Shown here one piece after another: positions 16,324-24,895 of a stretch of DNA of 64,000 nt; within the stretch, counting starts at the first letter, position 1; every line of letters starts with the position of its first letter. The DNA lies in the NCBI RefSeq assembly GCF_040730185.1, contig NZ_CP160402.1, positions 4,216,001-4,280,000 of the forward strand, in the 5' to 3' direction. A program made the translations under genes and the position numbers. This DNA is from Streptomyces sp. Je 1-332 (GTDB taxonomy: Bacteria > Actinomycetota > Actinomycetes > Streptomycetales > Streptomycetaceae). Below the pieces are notes generated by a model. The model was not told where the DNA came from, did not search any database, and saw only the letters and a program-made list of their open reading frames with translations.

Positions 16324-18414
16324 GTGCGCAAGCTGCTGCCGATCATCACCTCGCACCAGGGGAGCGGCAACCGTTCCGCCCTGACCTGCCGGTTCCGTTG
16401 TGGTGACGCCTGCTTCCACGAGGTGCCCAACACCAGCGACAACGAGTACGTCGGCGACGTCATAGCGGGAGCCCTCAGCCGCCGCTCCATGATGCGGGCC
16501 GCCGCGGTCGTCACCGTGGCGACCGCCGCGGGCAGTGCCGTCGTCGCGGGCCCCGCCGCCCCGCAGGCGGCGGCCGCGCCCCAGAAACCGGAGTCGCACA
16601 CAAGCAAAAAGGGGGCGCGCGGTCTCCGCTTCACGCCCGTCGCGCCCAACACCACCGACTCCGTGACGATCCCGGACGGTTACGCCCAGAACGTCGTCAT
16701 CCGCTGGGGAGAGCCCATCCTCCGCGGCGCCCCCGCCTTCGACGCCGACCAGCAGACCGCGAAGGCGCAGGCCGGGCAGTTCGGCTACAACAACGACTTC
16801 CTCAGCCTCCTGCCGCTGCACCGCGAGCGCGGGCGTCAGGTCCTCGTGGCCAACCACGAGTACACCGACGAGGTCCTGATGTTCAAGGGATACGACGCCG
16901 CGAACCCCACCCGCGAGCAGGTCGAGATCGCCTGGGCCGCGCACGGCCTCTCCGTGGTGGTCGTCGAGGAGGAGCGCAGGAGCGGCAAGCTGTCCGCCGT
17001 AAGCCGCCACCAGCTCAACCGCCGCCTCACCGCCACCAGCGAGTTCCGGCTCACCGGGCCCGCCGCGGGCAGCAAGTACGTCCGTACGAAGGCCGACCCG
17101 CGCGGCACCAAGGTCCTCGGCACGCTCAACAACTGCGCGGGTGGCACCACCCCGTGGGGCACGACCCTGCACGGCGAGGAGAACTTCAACCAGTACTTCG
17201 CCAACGCCGAGAAGGTGACGGACCCGGCCGCCGCCGCGCGCCTCAAGCGCTACGGCGTCGTCGGCGCCGCGTCCGAGCGCAAGTGGGAGCGGTTCGACGA
17301 CCGCTTCGACCTGGTCAAGGAGCCCAACGAGGCCAACCGCTTCGGCTGGGTCGTCGAACTCGACCCGTACGACCCCGAATCGACCCCGCGCAAGCGCACC
17401 GCGCTCGGCCGTTTCAAGCACGAGGCCGCGCAGCCGCGCCTCACGCACGACGGGCGCCCGGTGGTCTACATGGGCGACGACGAGAAGTTCGACTACTTCT
17501 ACAAGTTCGTCAGCAGCAAGCGCGTCGACAAGGGGAAGTCGCGTGCCGCGCACGCGCACAACCTCACGCTCCTCGACGAGGGCACCCTGTACGTCGCCAA
17601 GCTCACGGGCGACTCCCCCGCCGGTGACATCGACGGCACCGGCAAGCTGCCCGCCGACGGCGAGTTCGACGGCAGCGGCGTCTGGATCCCGCTCGCCACC
17701 GCGGGCCCCAAGGGTCACGCCGTCTCGCACGTCGACGGCATGACCGCCGAAGAGGTGTACGTCTTCACGCGCCAGGCCGGTGACAAGGTCGGCGCCACGA
17801 AGATGGACCGCCCCGAGGACGTCGAGCCGTCGCCCCACACCGGCAAGGTGTACGTGGCGCTCACGAACAACTCCGACCGCGGCAAGGAGGGCAAGGCCGG
17901 TGCCGACGAGGCCAACCCGCGCAACCTCAACAAGCACGGGCAGGTCCTTGAGCTGACCGAGCGCCGCAACCGGGCCGAGTCGACGTCCTTCGCCTGGTCG
18001 CTCTTCCTGGTCGCGGGCGACCCCGAGGACCCGGCCACGTACTTCGCGGGCTTCCCGAAGGACAAGGTCAGCCCGATCTCCTGCCCGGACAACGTCGCCT
18101 TCGACCCGCACGGCAACCTGTGGCTCTCGACGGACGGCAACCAACTCGGCTCGCACGACGGCCTGTTCGGCGCCGCGGTCAAGGGCGAACGGCGCGGTGA
18201 GCTCAAGCAGTTCCTGACCATGCCGAAGGGCGCGGAGACCTGCGGACCGCTGATCCAGGACAACCGCGTGCTCGTCTCGGTGCAGCACCCGGGCGAGATC
18301 GACGGCGCGTCCGTCGAGAAGCCCGCGAGCGCGTGGCCCGACGGCCCCGGCAAGATCGTCCGTCCTTCGGTCGTGTCCGTGTGGCGCAAGGACGGCTGCG
18401 GCATCGGCGTCTGA
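16324..18414 (+). CDS. phoX: PhoX family alkaline phosphatase, Tat-exported (DUF839)
   Basis: A 696-aa secreted metallophosphatase that releases phosphate from organic phosphoesters outside the cell. The N-terminus has a Tat-type signal: SRRSMMRAAAVVTVATAAGS near residue 52 with a twin Arg, followed by a hydrophobic stretch and an Ala-rich cleavage area near residue 88. As in other actinobacterial PhoX proteins, the twin Arg is preceded by a ~50-residue leader with cysteines (CRFRCGDAC). The DUF839 beta-propeller follows (~100-690) with NNCAGGTTPWGTTLHGEEN, VVELDPYDPES and PEDVEPSPHTGKVYVALTNN. The GTG start is preceded by GGAGGA. A PHO box just upstream makes phosphate-starvation control very likely. 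Alone in its unit, ended by a long hairpin. Confidence 0.9.
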   Translation: MRKLLPIITSHQGSGNRSALTCRFRCGDACFHEVPNTSDNEYVGDVIAGALSRRSMMRAAAVVTVATAAGSAVVAGPAAPQAAAAPQKPESHTSKKGARGLRFTPVAPNTTDSVTIPDGYAQNVVIRWGEPILRGAPAFDADQQTAKAQAGQFGYNNDFLSLLPLHRERGRQVLVANHEYTDEVLMFKGYDAANPTREQVEIAWAAHGLSVVVVEEERRSGKLSAVSRHQLNRRLTATSEFRLTGPAAGSKYVRTKADPRGTKVLGTLNNCAGGTTPWGTTLHGEENFNQYFANAEKVTDPAAAARLKRYGVVGAASERKWERFDDRFDLVKEPNEANRFGWVVELDPYDPESTPRKRTALGRFKHEAAQPRLTHDGRPVVYMGDDEKFDYFYKFVSSKRVDKGKSRAAHAHNLTLLDEGTLYVAKLTGDSPAGDIDGTGKLPADGEFDGSGVWIPLATAGPKGHAVSHVDGMTAEEVYVFTRQAGDKVGATKMDRPEDVEPSPHTGKVYVALTNNSDRGKEGKAGADEANPRNLNKHGQVLELTERRNRAESTSFAWSLFLVAGDPEDPATYFAGFPKDKVSPISCPDNVAFDPHGNLWLSTDGNQLGSHDGLFGAAVKGERRGELKQFLTMPKGAETCGPLIQDNRVLVSVQHPGEIDGASVEKPASAWPDGPGKIVRPSVVSVWRKDGCGIGV

Positions 18415-18442
18415 GGTTCGTACGGTACGTACGTACGTACGC

Positions 18443-18476
18443 GATGGGGCACCCCGCGCCCGCGGGGTGCCCCATC
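18443..18476. terminator. Bidirectional hairpin between phoX and the convergent gene
   Basis: Perfect 16-bp stem GATGGGGCACCCCGCG (18443-18458) / CGCGGGGTGCCCCATC (18461-18476). It lies between two convergent genes and can serve both. Confidence 0.8.
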
Positions 18477-18499
18477 GTCGTACCGCCGCTCGTGCGACG

Positions 18500-19660
18500 T
18501 CAGTTGTTCTGCTTGCGGCGGTACAGCGCGAAGCCGAGGCCTGCCGCGCCGAGCGCCGCCATGCCGCCGCCCGCCGCCATCAGCGGGGCGCTCTCACCGG
18601 CGGGGGTCATCCCCTCGGAGCCGGCCTTGACGCCGCCCTTCGGGACGACCTGGGAGGTGCCGTTCTTCTGCTGGGTGTGCGACTGGGTGTGCGGCTGGGG
18701 CTTCGGCTGCGGCTTCGGCGTCGCCTTGCCCTCGGTCCAGCCCTTCATGGTGCCGTCCGGGTTGAGCACGAAGTGCGCGCCGTTGTGCTGGCCGTACGCG
18801 GGCTTGTCGCCCGACTGCTTGAGGGTGTCCCAGACGGTCTTCTTGCCGGTGTCGGGGGCCTTGGCGATCATGTCGGCCTCGTAGCCGCTCTTGACCTTGT
18901 AGACCTTCGCGTCGAAGCCGGAGCCGCCGAGGTTCGTGTACTGGCGGACCAGGACGCGCTGGTGGTCGGGCTTGGGCTGCGGCTTCGGCGGGGTCGGCTT
19001 GCCGCCCGTCTTGGTGATGGTGCCGTCCGCGGTGAGCTTGAAGGTGCAGCCGTCGATCTTGGCGGTCGCGGGGTTGATGTAGGACTTCAGGGAGCCCTTG
19101 ACGGCCTTGTGGAGGTAGATCTCCGCCTTGGCGCTGCGGGCGGACGCGTTCACGTCGACCTTCGCCGACCAGCCGTTCCCGAGGTCGGTGGTGCCCTTGG
19201 AGACCCAGCCCCCGGGGACGGGCTTGTCCTTGTCCTTGTTCACGAGCTTGGCGGTGACCTGGCCGTCGGGCGTCAGGGTGAAGGTGTTGCCGTCGATGGT
19301 GGTGCTCGCGGACTTCTCGTACGCGGTCAGGGAGCCCTTGGCGGCGCCGTCGAGGGAGATCGCCGCCTTGGCGGTGCGTGCGGACGCGTTGACCTCGACC
19401 TTCGCGGACCAGCCCTTGCCGAGGTCGACCGTGCCCTTGGACTCCCAGCTGCCCGGCTTCGGCGTCTCGTCGTCCTTCTTCTCGTCCTGGTCCTTCTTCT
19501 GATCCTGGTCCGTGGCGCCGTTCTCGTCACCCGGGGCGACCTGGCCCTGCGGGTTCGACGGGGCGTCGGCTGCGAAGGACGCTGTCGTCGGGACGGCGAG
19601 AGCGGCGATCGCTCCGGTGGCGACGGCGGCGGTGCGGAAGGTACGGCGGGTGGCGCGCAT
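18500..19660 (-). CDS. Secreted protein with two internal repeats and C-terminal membrane anchor
   Basis: A 386-aa exported protein of unknown function. Residues 1-31 are a signal peptide ending AVPTTASFAADA. After an acidic, Lys/Asp-rich linker come two homologous ~80-residue modules (about 70-148 and 149-222), each with GW.SKGT.DLG.GWSAKV.VNASAR.AKA and a T.DG.FTLT.DG.. strand. A third, different segment (~235-310) ends in DGTMKGWTEGKATPKPQPKP, followed by a His/Gln/Pro-rich linker. The C-terminus has a hydrophobic helix (MAAGGGMAALGAAGLGFALY) with a positive tail RRKQNN, so the protein probably stays anchored facing outward; no LPXTG or LAXTG sortase motif is visible. Convergent with phoX; no evidence of shared control. 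Confidence 0.8.
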   Translation of the reverse strand: MRATRRTFRTAAVATGAIAALAVPTTASFAADAPSNPQGQVAPGDENGATDQDQKKDQDEKKDDETPKPGSWESKGTVDLGKGWSAKVEVNASARTAKAAISLDGAAKGSLTAYEKSASTTIDGNTFTLTPDGQVTAKLVNKDKDKPVPGGWVSKGTTDLGNGWSAKVDVNASARSAKAEIYLHKAVKGSLKSYINPATAKIDGCTFKLTADGTITKTGGKPTPPKPQPKPDHQRVLVRQYTNLGGSGFDAKVYKVKSGYEADMIAKAPDTGKKTVWDTLKQSGDKPAYGQHNGAHFVLNPDGTMKGWTEGKATPKPQPKPQPHTQSHTQQKNGTSQVVPKGGVKAGSEGMTPAGESAPLMAAGGGMAALGAAGLGFALYRRKQNN

Positions 19661-19851
19661 AGCGGATCCCTTGTGACTGGTCGGTCGAACTGTCCGTCTT
19701 TGTGCCTGTTTGCGGCGGCGACAGACATGAAGCTACGGGCGCCGTGTGTGCGTCATCCGTAGAGAACGTAACAATCAGCCGCATACGGTGATGCATTGCC
19801 GTGAAACAGGCAAAAGTGCAGGTCAGGCGGGGTGAGGCCGAAGGTCACCGG

Positions 19852-19903
19852 TTCTCCGGGACCTAGGTCACGCCGTCTTCTCCGGGGCCTGGCTCACGCC
19901 GCC
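19852..19903. repeat. 26-bp imperfect tandem duplication across a stop codon
   Basis: TTCTCCGGGACCTAGGTCAC(GCCGTC) at 19852-19877 is repeated with few changes at 19878-19903. The second unit contains the stop codon of the LysR gene (19894-19896); the first holds an out-of-frame copy of it. Confidence 0.75.
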
Positions 19904-20832
19904 TTCGCGCGCCCCGCGAGCCACTCCCCGTAAGCGGGCGACTGGCGCGCCGCCTCCCAGTACGAGGCCTCCAGGTCTCCGTACACCGCGTCGAGCTCCC
20001 CCTCCGTACGGGCCGCCACGAGCAGCCGCACGCCGAGCGGGTCGCCGTGCAGCGGCCTGACCGCCATGTCGGGTCTCGCGTGCGAGGTCGGCTGGCAGAC
20101 CGTGACGACCTCGCCGGTGGCGACGAGGGAGGACGCGGTGAGGTAGTCGCCGTGCAGGACACGGGGGTTGAGCCCGGCCGCCCGCAGGACCCTGAGCAGT
20201 CCATCCCACTCGCCGTCCACCGTCGGGTCCACCATCCACCGGTCGGCGGCCAGATCGGTGAGGCGTACGACGGGCTGCGCCGCCGCCGGGTGGTCGGCGG
20301 CGAGGAAGACGAACTGCGGCTCACGGTCCACCAGTACGCGCCGCCGCAGCCCCTCCGGCATCCGCAGCGGGCTGCCCTCCACCTCGTGCACGAAGGCCAC
20401 GTCGAGCTGCCCGCCCGCGACCATCCGCAGCAGCGCGTTAGCGGAGACGTCCATCTGGAGCGAGGTCTCGGTGCCGGGCAGCCGCAGTCGCAGCCTGCGC
20501 AGCCAGCCCGGTATGGCACGGCTCGCCGTGGAGCCGATGCGCAGCTGCGGGCCCTCGGACGCGCGGGCGGCGGCCGCCTTGGTCTCGTTGACCAGCGCGC
20601 GCATCTCACTGACGAGGGGGCGGGCGCGGCTGAGGGCGACGCGGCCGAGCGGGGTCAGCCGGCAGCCGGTGCGTTCGCGGGCGAAGAGCTGGCCGCCGAT
20701 CTCCTGCTCGATGCGGCGCAGTTGTGTCGTCAACGACGGCTGGCTCATGCCGAGTTGGCGCGCCGCCTTGTGCAGGCTGCCGGTGTCGGCGATGGCGCAC
20801 AGCGCGCGGAGGTGTCTCACCTCGAGCTCCAT
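19894..20832 (-). CDS. snpR: LysR-family regulator of snapalysin
   Basis: A 312-aa LysR transcriptional activator. The N-terminal winged HTH is clear (residues 1-60, LEVRHLRALCAIADTGSLHK, AARQLGMSQPSLTTQLRRIE) and the rest is the substrate-binding domain (residues ~95-300). It is divergent from the snapalysin gene, the arrangement known for the protease regulators SnpR of S. lividans and MprR of S. coelicolor, so by family and context it should activate snpA and repress itself. The intergenic region holds a 23-bp inverted repeat with the T-N11-A spacing of LysR sites. The gene end is tandemly duplicated (see repeat). Confidence 0.88.
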   Translation of the reverse strand: MELEVRHLRALCAIADTGSLHKAARQLGMSQPSLTTQLRRIEQEIGGQLFARERTGCRLTPLGRVALSRARPLVSEMRALVNETKAAAARASEGPQLRIGSTASRAIPGWLRRLRLRLPGTETSLQMDVSANALLRMVAGGQLDVAFVHEVEGSPLRMPEGLRRRVLVDREPQFVFLAADHPAAAQPVVRLTDLAADRWMVDPTVDGEWDGLLRVLRAAGLNPRVLHGDYLTASSLVATGEVVTVCQPTSHARPDMAVRPLHGDPLGVRLLVAARTEGELDAVYGDLEASYWEAARQSPAYGEWLAGRAKAA

Positions 20833-20939
20833 GGCTGTGAGCGTAGAGCGGCGGCGGGCGCCGCACCAGACTCACAAATCCCACGGGAACCACCTGAGTT
20901 GGGCGCCGTCGGGACTCGCCGTGAAGTTGGCGAAGGGCG

Positions 20940-20962
20940 GGCGATAGTCCGGCGCTATCGCC
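20940..20962. promoter_or_regulatory. LysR-type operator between snpR and snpA
   Basis: GGCGATAG (20940-20947) and CTATCGCC (20955-20962) form a perfect inverted repeat. The central ATAG-N7-CTAT has exact T-N11-A spacing (T at 20945, A at 20957), the canonical LysR signature. It lies 108 bp from the LysR start and 91 bp before snpA. Confidence 0.75.
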
Positions 20963-21052
20963 ACTTGCCATCATCCCCAGACGCCCCTGGCTCCCCGACA
21001 CTCCCGGTACCGAACCGTTCACCTTTCACAGAACGAGTAGGGAGCCCCCCAC

Positions 21053-21718
21053 ATGAACAAGCGTTACCTGTCCGCCGCAGCCGTCCTCGGCCTCACCGCC
21101 GCCGGCCTCGGCACGACATCGGCGACGGCCGCGACCCCCACCGCGCCGTCCACCACTGCCGCGTACGCCAACTACGCGGGCTCCGGTGAGGAAGCCGCCG
21201 CCAACAAGGCGTTCTTCGAGGCCGTCCTGAAGTCGGTCGCCGAGAAGCGCGCGGCCAACCCGGGCGCGAAGCAGGTCACGGTGGTGTACGACGCCTCCGG
21301 CGCACCGACCTTCGCGCAGCAGATAGCCAGCAGCACCTCCATCTGGAACAGCGCGGTGTCCAATGTGAAGCTCCAGGAGGGGAGTGGCGGTGCGAACTTC
21401 GAGTACCGCGAGGGGAACGACCCGCGTGGCTCGTACGCGAGCACGGACGGCCACGGCAGCGGGTACATCTTCCTGGACTACGCGCAGAACCAGCAGTACG
21501 ACTCGACGCGTGTGACGACGCACGAGACGGGTCACGTCCTCGGCCTTCCCGACCACTACGAGGGCCCGTGCAGTGAGTTGATGTCCGGAGGCGGACCGGG
21601 CCCGTCGTGCACCAACTCGCAGCCCGACGCCAACGAGCGTTCCAGGGTCGACCAGTTGTGGGCCAACGGTCTCGCGAAGGCGCTGGACAAGCTGGACAGA
21701 ATGGAGAAGGTCGGCTGA
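21053..21718 (+). CDS. snpA: Snapalysin (small neutral metalloprotease, family M7)
   Basis: A secreted zinc endopeptidase of 221 aa. Residues 1-27 are a Sec signal peptide ([20 protein letters not shown]) and the mature enzyme follows a short pro-region. The zinc site [17 protein letters not shown] near residue 162 is the HExxHxxGxxD motif of snapalysins, with two His as ligands, an Asp as third ligand and Glu as catalytic base; the Met-turn ELMSGGGPG follows. Length and motif match M7 exactly. The neighbour is the divergent LysR activator. A 19-bp hairpin ends the transcript. Confidence 0.95.
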   Translation: MNKRYLSAAAVLGLTAAGLGTTSATAATPTAPSTTAAYANYAGSGEEAAANKAFFEAVLKSVAEKRAANPGAKQVTVVYDASGAPTFAQQIASSTSIWNSAVSNVKLQEGSGGANFEYREGNDPRGSYASTDGHGSGYIFLDYAQNQQYDSTRVTTHETGHVLGLPDHYEGPCSELMSGGGPGPSCTNSQPDANERSRVDQLWANGLAKALDKLDRMEKVG

Positions 21719-21732
21719 CCTTCCGCTCCACG

Positions 21733-21774
21733 CACTGTGCCCCTCGGCGTCGCTCGACGCCGAGGGGCACAGTG
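21733..21774. terminator. Terminator after snpA
   Basis: Perfect 19-bp stem CACTGTGCCCCTCGGCGTC (21733-21751) / GACGCCGAGGGGCACAGTG (21756-21774), 4-nt loop GCTC. It also faces the convergent membrane-protein gene. Confidence 0.85.
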
Positions 21775-21826
21775 TCGTGAAGGGGGCAGCCGCGTACGGA
21801 GGGTCAGTGGCGCCCGGGGCGGGAAT

Positions 21827-22219
21827 CTACTCGTGCGTGTAGTACCGGTAGAACATCATCGCGAGGACGCCGCCCGCCACGCCGAGCGACATGAACACGG
21901 ACCGCAGGATCGTCGCGTCGGTCAGGCTGTAGAGATAGCCGAACGCGATACCGGCGAAGGCCGCCCAGGCCGCCGCCCGCAGCTCGCGCGGCAGCCGCGG
22001 TGCGATGGTGCGCAGCCCCATGAACACCGCGCCGGCGACGATTCCCGCCACGATGCCGAGCAGTACGTTCCCGGTGGTGATGGGGCCCGCGTCCCGCGCG
22101 ATGCCCGCCGCCCAGATGCCGTAGACGACGGTGAGGAGCGCGGCGGCCGTCGCGGCTCTGGAGGTCGCGGAGCCGCCGAGTACGCGCGGTCCTGCCGAAG
22201 TGGATGCCACGTGAGCCAT
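21827..22219 (-). CDS. Small four-helix membrane protein, unknown function
   Basis: A 130-aa protein with four hydrophobic stretches (about residues 22-42, 48-70, 82-98 and 105-123) and a short charged tail YRYYTHE. No recognised family motif. The start MAHVASTSAGPRVLGG has no signal peptide. Same strand as the SH3-domain protein 120 bp upstream, so cotranscription is possible. I cannot name a function. Confidence 0.65.
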   Translation of the reverse strand: MAHVASTSAGPRVLGGSATSRAATAAALLTVVYGIWAAGIARDAGPITTGNVLLGIVAGIVAGAVFMGLRTIAPRLPRELRAAAWAAFAGIAFGYLYSLTDATILRSVFMSLGVAGGVLAMMFYRYYTHE

Positions 22220-22340
22220 GACGGGTTCCTCCAGACAGTCCGGAATCAGCCGGAATCAGCCGCCCCCGGGGGGACGGTGCAGCACACCCGCCCCACCATC
22301 CAGGGCACACCCACCGGCGCCGCCCGGCAACTCGGCGGCC

Positions 22341-22784
22341 TCAGCGGTAGCGGTTGTAGCCGCCCTGGCACGTGTCCCAGCACGGCTTGTACTCCTGGCA
22401 CGGGTCCGACTTGGCGCAGCTCGGCACGTGCTGTCCGCCGGTGTCCACGTAGGCGGCGCTGGCCCAGCCCTGCACCCCGCCCAGCCAGTACCACGTCGTG
22501 TCGCCCCAGACGCTGGAGCCGCGTGTCTGGCACTCGACGCGGTCCTGGCTCTCCGCGGGCAGCTTCGCGACGATCGAGGCGCTGGTGGAGGGCGCGTCCC
22601 GGATCTTCAGGTCGACGGGGGCGGTGATCGTCCCCCAGACCACATCGTGGGTGTTGTGCGTGGGTGGCGCGGTGGCGGATGCTGGTGATGCACCTCCGAG
22701 GGACAGCGCGCCCGCGGTCAGGAGCGCGGTGACGAGAGTTCCCAGGGCGGCCGGAGTGGCCCTCAGGGCCGGAGTGGTCCGCAT
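22341..22784 (-). CDS. Secreted SH3-domain (SH3b-like) protein
   Basis: A 147-aa exported protein. Residues 1-38 form a signal peptide ([20 protein letters not shown], cleavage near PASATA). The mature part is one bacterial SH3 domain, with [20 protein letters not shown] and [20 protein letters not shown], then a Cys-rich tail ([20 protein letters not shown]) whose six cysteines probably form disulfides. SH3b domains usually bind cell-wall peptides. I start at the ATG at 22784, which has AGGAGG 7 bp upstream; a longer frame begins at 22841 but would spoil the signal peptide. Confidence 0.8.
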   Translation of the reverse strand: MRTTPALRATPAALGTLVTALLTAGALSLGGASPASATAPPTHNTHDVVWGTITAPVDLKIRDAPSTSASIVAKLPAESQDRVECQTRGSSVWGDTTWYWLGGVQGWASAAYVDTGGQHVPSCAKSDPCQEYKPCWDTCQGGYNRYR

Positions 22785-22939
22785 GTTCGACCTCCTCTTT
22801 CCCCCCGTCCCCCCACCCCTCTTCCCTCCTCCAGCAAACACCCGTTCGGTCTAAGGCTCCACCGGACGATGAGTTTGCGCCGCGGCGAGGGTCTGCCCTC
22901 GTGACGGACGACGACCGATCGGGAGAGGGCGTACACGAC

Positions 22940-23944
22940 ATGAACAGCGTGGCCATCGAGACCGCGGGGCTGGTGAAGACCTTCGGTGACAACCGCGCCG
23001 TCGACGGCGTGGACCTCACCATCCCGGCCGGCACGGTCTACGGCCTGCTCGGGCCGAACGGCGCGGGCAAGACCACCACCGTGAAGATGCTCGCCACCCT
23101 GCTGCGCCCGGACGGCGGCGACGCCCACGTCTTCGGTCACGACGTCGTGCGCGAGGCCGACGCCGTACGCAGCAGGGTCAGCCTCACCGGGCAGTACGCG
23201 TCGGTGGACGAGGACCTGACGGGCACCGAGAACCTCGTGCTCCTCGCCCGCCTCACCGGACACGGCAAGAAGGCGGCGTACGACAGGGCGGCGCAGCTCC
23301 TGGACGCCTTCGGCCTGAGCGACGCGGCCACCCGCCAGGTGAAGCAGTACTCCGGCGGCATGCGCCGCCGCATCGACATCGCGGCGTCCATCCTCAACAC
23401 CCCCGACCTGCTCTTCCTCGACGAGCCGACGACGGGCCTCGACCCCCGCAGCCGCAACCAGGTCTGGGACATCGTCAGGGCGGTCGTCGCGCACGGCACG
23501 ACGGTCCTGCTGACCACGCAGTATCTGGACGAGGCCGACCACCTCGCCTCCCGCATCGCCGTCATCGACGACGGCAGGGTCATCGCCGAGGGCACCAAGG
23601 GCGACCTGAAGGCGTCGGTCGGCGCCGGCTCGGTGCACGTCAGGCTCCGGGACCCGGAGCAGCGCGACGACGCCGCGCGGGCGCTGCGCACCGCGCTCGA
23701 CGCGGAGGTCCAGCTGGAACCGGACCCGGTCGCCCTCACCGCCCGCGTCGGCAACGGCGGGGCGAACGGCTCGGGCGCCGCGGAGAAGGCGTCCCGCGCC
23801 CTGGCCGAACTGGCCCGCGCGGGGATCATCGTGGACAACTTCTCCCTCGGCCAGCCCAGCCTGGACGAGGTGTTCCTCGCCCTCACCGGCACCCCCCATC
23901 ACGCGACGGACATGGCGGAGAAAGAGAAAGAGGCACAGGCATGA
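22940..23944 (+). CDS. DrrA-type ABC transporter ATP-binding protein
   Basis: ATPase subunit of a drug-resistance-type ABC exporter (daunorubicin resistance family). Walker [15 protein letters not shown] near residue 38, signature [15 protein letters not shown] near residue 137, Walker [17 protein letters not shown] near residue 157 and H-loop [15 protein letters not shown] are all intact. The C-terminal extension ([20 protein letters not shown]) is typical of DrrA. I chose the ATG at 22940 because the homologous part begins about there; a GTG at 22901 would add 13 residues. Its stop overlaps the ATG of the permease gene by 4 bp, so the two are translationally coupled. Substrate unknown. Confidence 0.92.
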   Translation: MNSVAIETAGLVKTFGDNRAVDGVDLTIPAGTVYGLLGPNGAGKTTTVKMLATLLRPDGGDAHVFGHDVVREADAVRSRVSLTGQYASVDEDLTGTENLVLLARLTGHGKKAAYDRAAQLLDAFGLSDAATRQVKQYSGGMRRRIDIAASILNTPDLLFLDEPTTGLDPRSRNQVWDIVRAVVAHGTTVLLTTQYLDEADHLASRIAVIDDGRVIAEGTKGDLKASVGAGSVHVRLRDPEQRDDAARALRTALDAEVQLEPDPVALTARVGNGGANGSGAAEKASRALAELARAGIIVDNFSLGQPSLDEVFLALTGTPHHATDMAEKEKEAQA

Positions 23945-24792
23945 GCACCGCGACCACCACATCCGAGGCCCAGGACCTGGCGCCCGTCAGCACCGAGTCC
24001 CTCGCCGAACTGCTCATCGCCGGCGAGCGGCCGGCGCGCCCCAGCGCGTTCTCCGCGTCCCTGACGTTCGGCTGGCGCGCCATGCTCAAGATCAAGCATG
24101 TGCCGGAGCAGCTCTTCGACGTGACGGCGTTCCCGATCATGATGGTGCTGATGTACACGTACCTCTTCGGCGGCGCGCTCGCCGGATCGCCGGGCGAGTA
24201 CATCCAGTACCTGCTGCCGGGCATCCTCGTGATGTCCGTCGTCATGATCACGATGTACACGGGCGTCTCGGTGAACATCGACATCGAGAAGGGCGTCTTC
24301 GACCGCTTCCGTACGCTGCCGATCTGGCGCCCGTCGGTGATGGTCGGCTACCTCCTGGGCGACGCCCTGCGCTACGCGATCGCCTCCCTGGTCATGCTGG
24401 CCGTCGGCATGATCATCGGCTTCCGCCCGGACGGCGGCGTCCTCGGCGTAGTGGCCGGGGTGCTCCTGCTCCTGGTCTTCTCCTTCGCCTTCTCGTGGGT
24501 GTGGACGATGTTCGGCCTGCTGCTGCGCACGGAGAAGTCGGTGATGGGCGTCAGCATGATGGTGCTCTTCCCGCTGACGTTCCTCAGTGACATCTTCGTG
24601 AAGCCCGAGACGATGCCGGGCTGGCTGCAGGCCTTCGTGAACAACAACCCGATCACCCATGTCGCGTCCGCCGTCCGCGATCTGATGGCGGGTACGTCAC
24701 CGGGCTCGTCGCTCATGTGGGCGCTCGGCTGGGCGGTGCTGCTCGTCGCGGTCTTCGGCCCGGTGACGATGCGGCTCTACAACCGCAAGTAG
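23941..24792 (+). CDS. DrrB-type ABC-2 permease
   Basis: Membrane subunit of the exporter whose ATPase is encoded just upstream (ATGA overlap). The 283-aa protein has about six transmembrane helices and the ABC-2 signature [20 protein letters not shown] near residue 119, typical of DrrB. Together they should pump a hydrophobic compound or a lipid outward. The last seven codons and the stop are repeated right after the gene (24771-24792 and 24797-24818). Confidence 0.92.
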   Translation: MSTATTTSEAQDLAPVSTESLAELLIAGERPARPSAFSASLTFGWRAMLKIKHVPEQLFDVTAFPIMMVLMYTYLFGGALAGSPGEYIQYLLPGILVMSVVMITMYTGVSVNIDIEKGVFDRFRTLPIWRPSVMVGYLLGDALRYAIASLVMLAVGMIIGFRPDGGVLGVVAGVLLLLVFSFAFSWVWTMFGLLLRTEKSVMGVSMMVLFPLTFLSDIFVKPETMPGWLQAFVNNNPITHVASAVRDLMAGTSPGSSLMWALGWAVLLVAVFGPVTMRLYNRK

Positions 24793-24818
24793 CGAGGCGG
24801 CTCTACAACCGCAAGTAG
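24771..24818 (+). repeat. 22-bp duplication of the DrrB gene end
   Basis: The sequence starting GCGGCTCTACAACCGCAAGT (with stop TAG) occurs at 24771-24792 and again, identical, at 24797-24818, separated by CGAG (period 26 bp). The first copy is the true 3' end of the permease gene. Confidence 0.9.
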
Positions 24819-24895
24819 GAGTTTCTTGCCCCGTATGCACTCGTCCCGGTCGCGCCAGGCGTGACCGGGACGTCGAACGGCGTCTCCTGGGAGAC

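Noticed and set aside
18421-18440. ACGT alternation after phoX (TACGTACGTACGTACG)
   Set aside because: Too short to be called a repeat element; probably just the spacer before the terminator hairpin.
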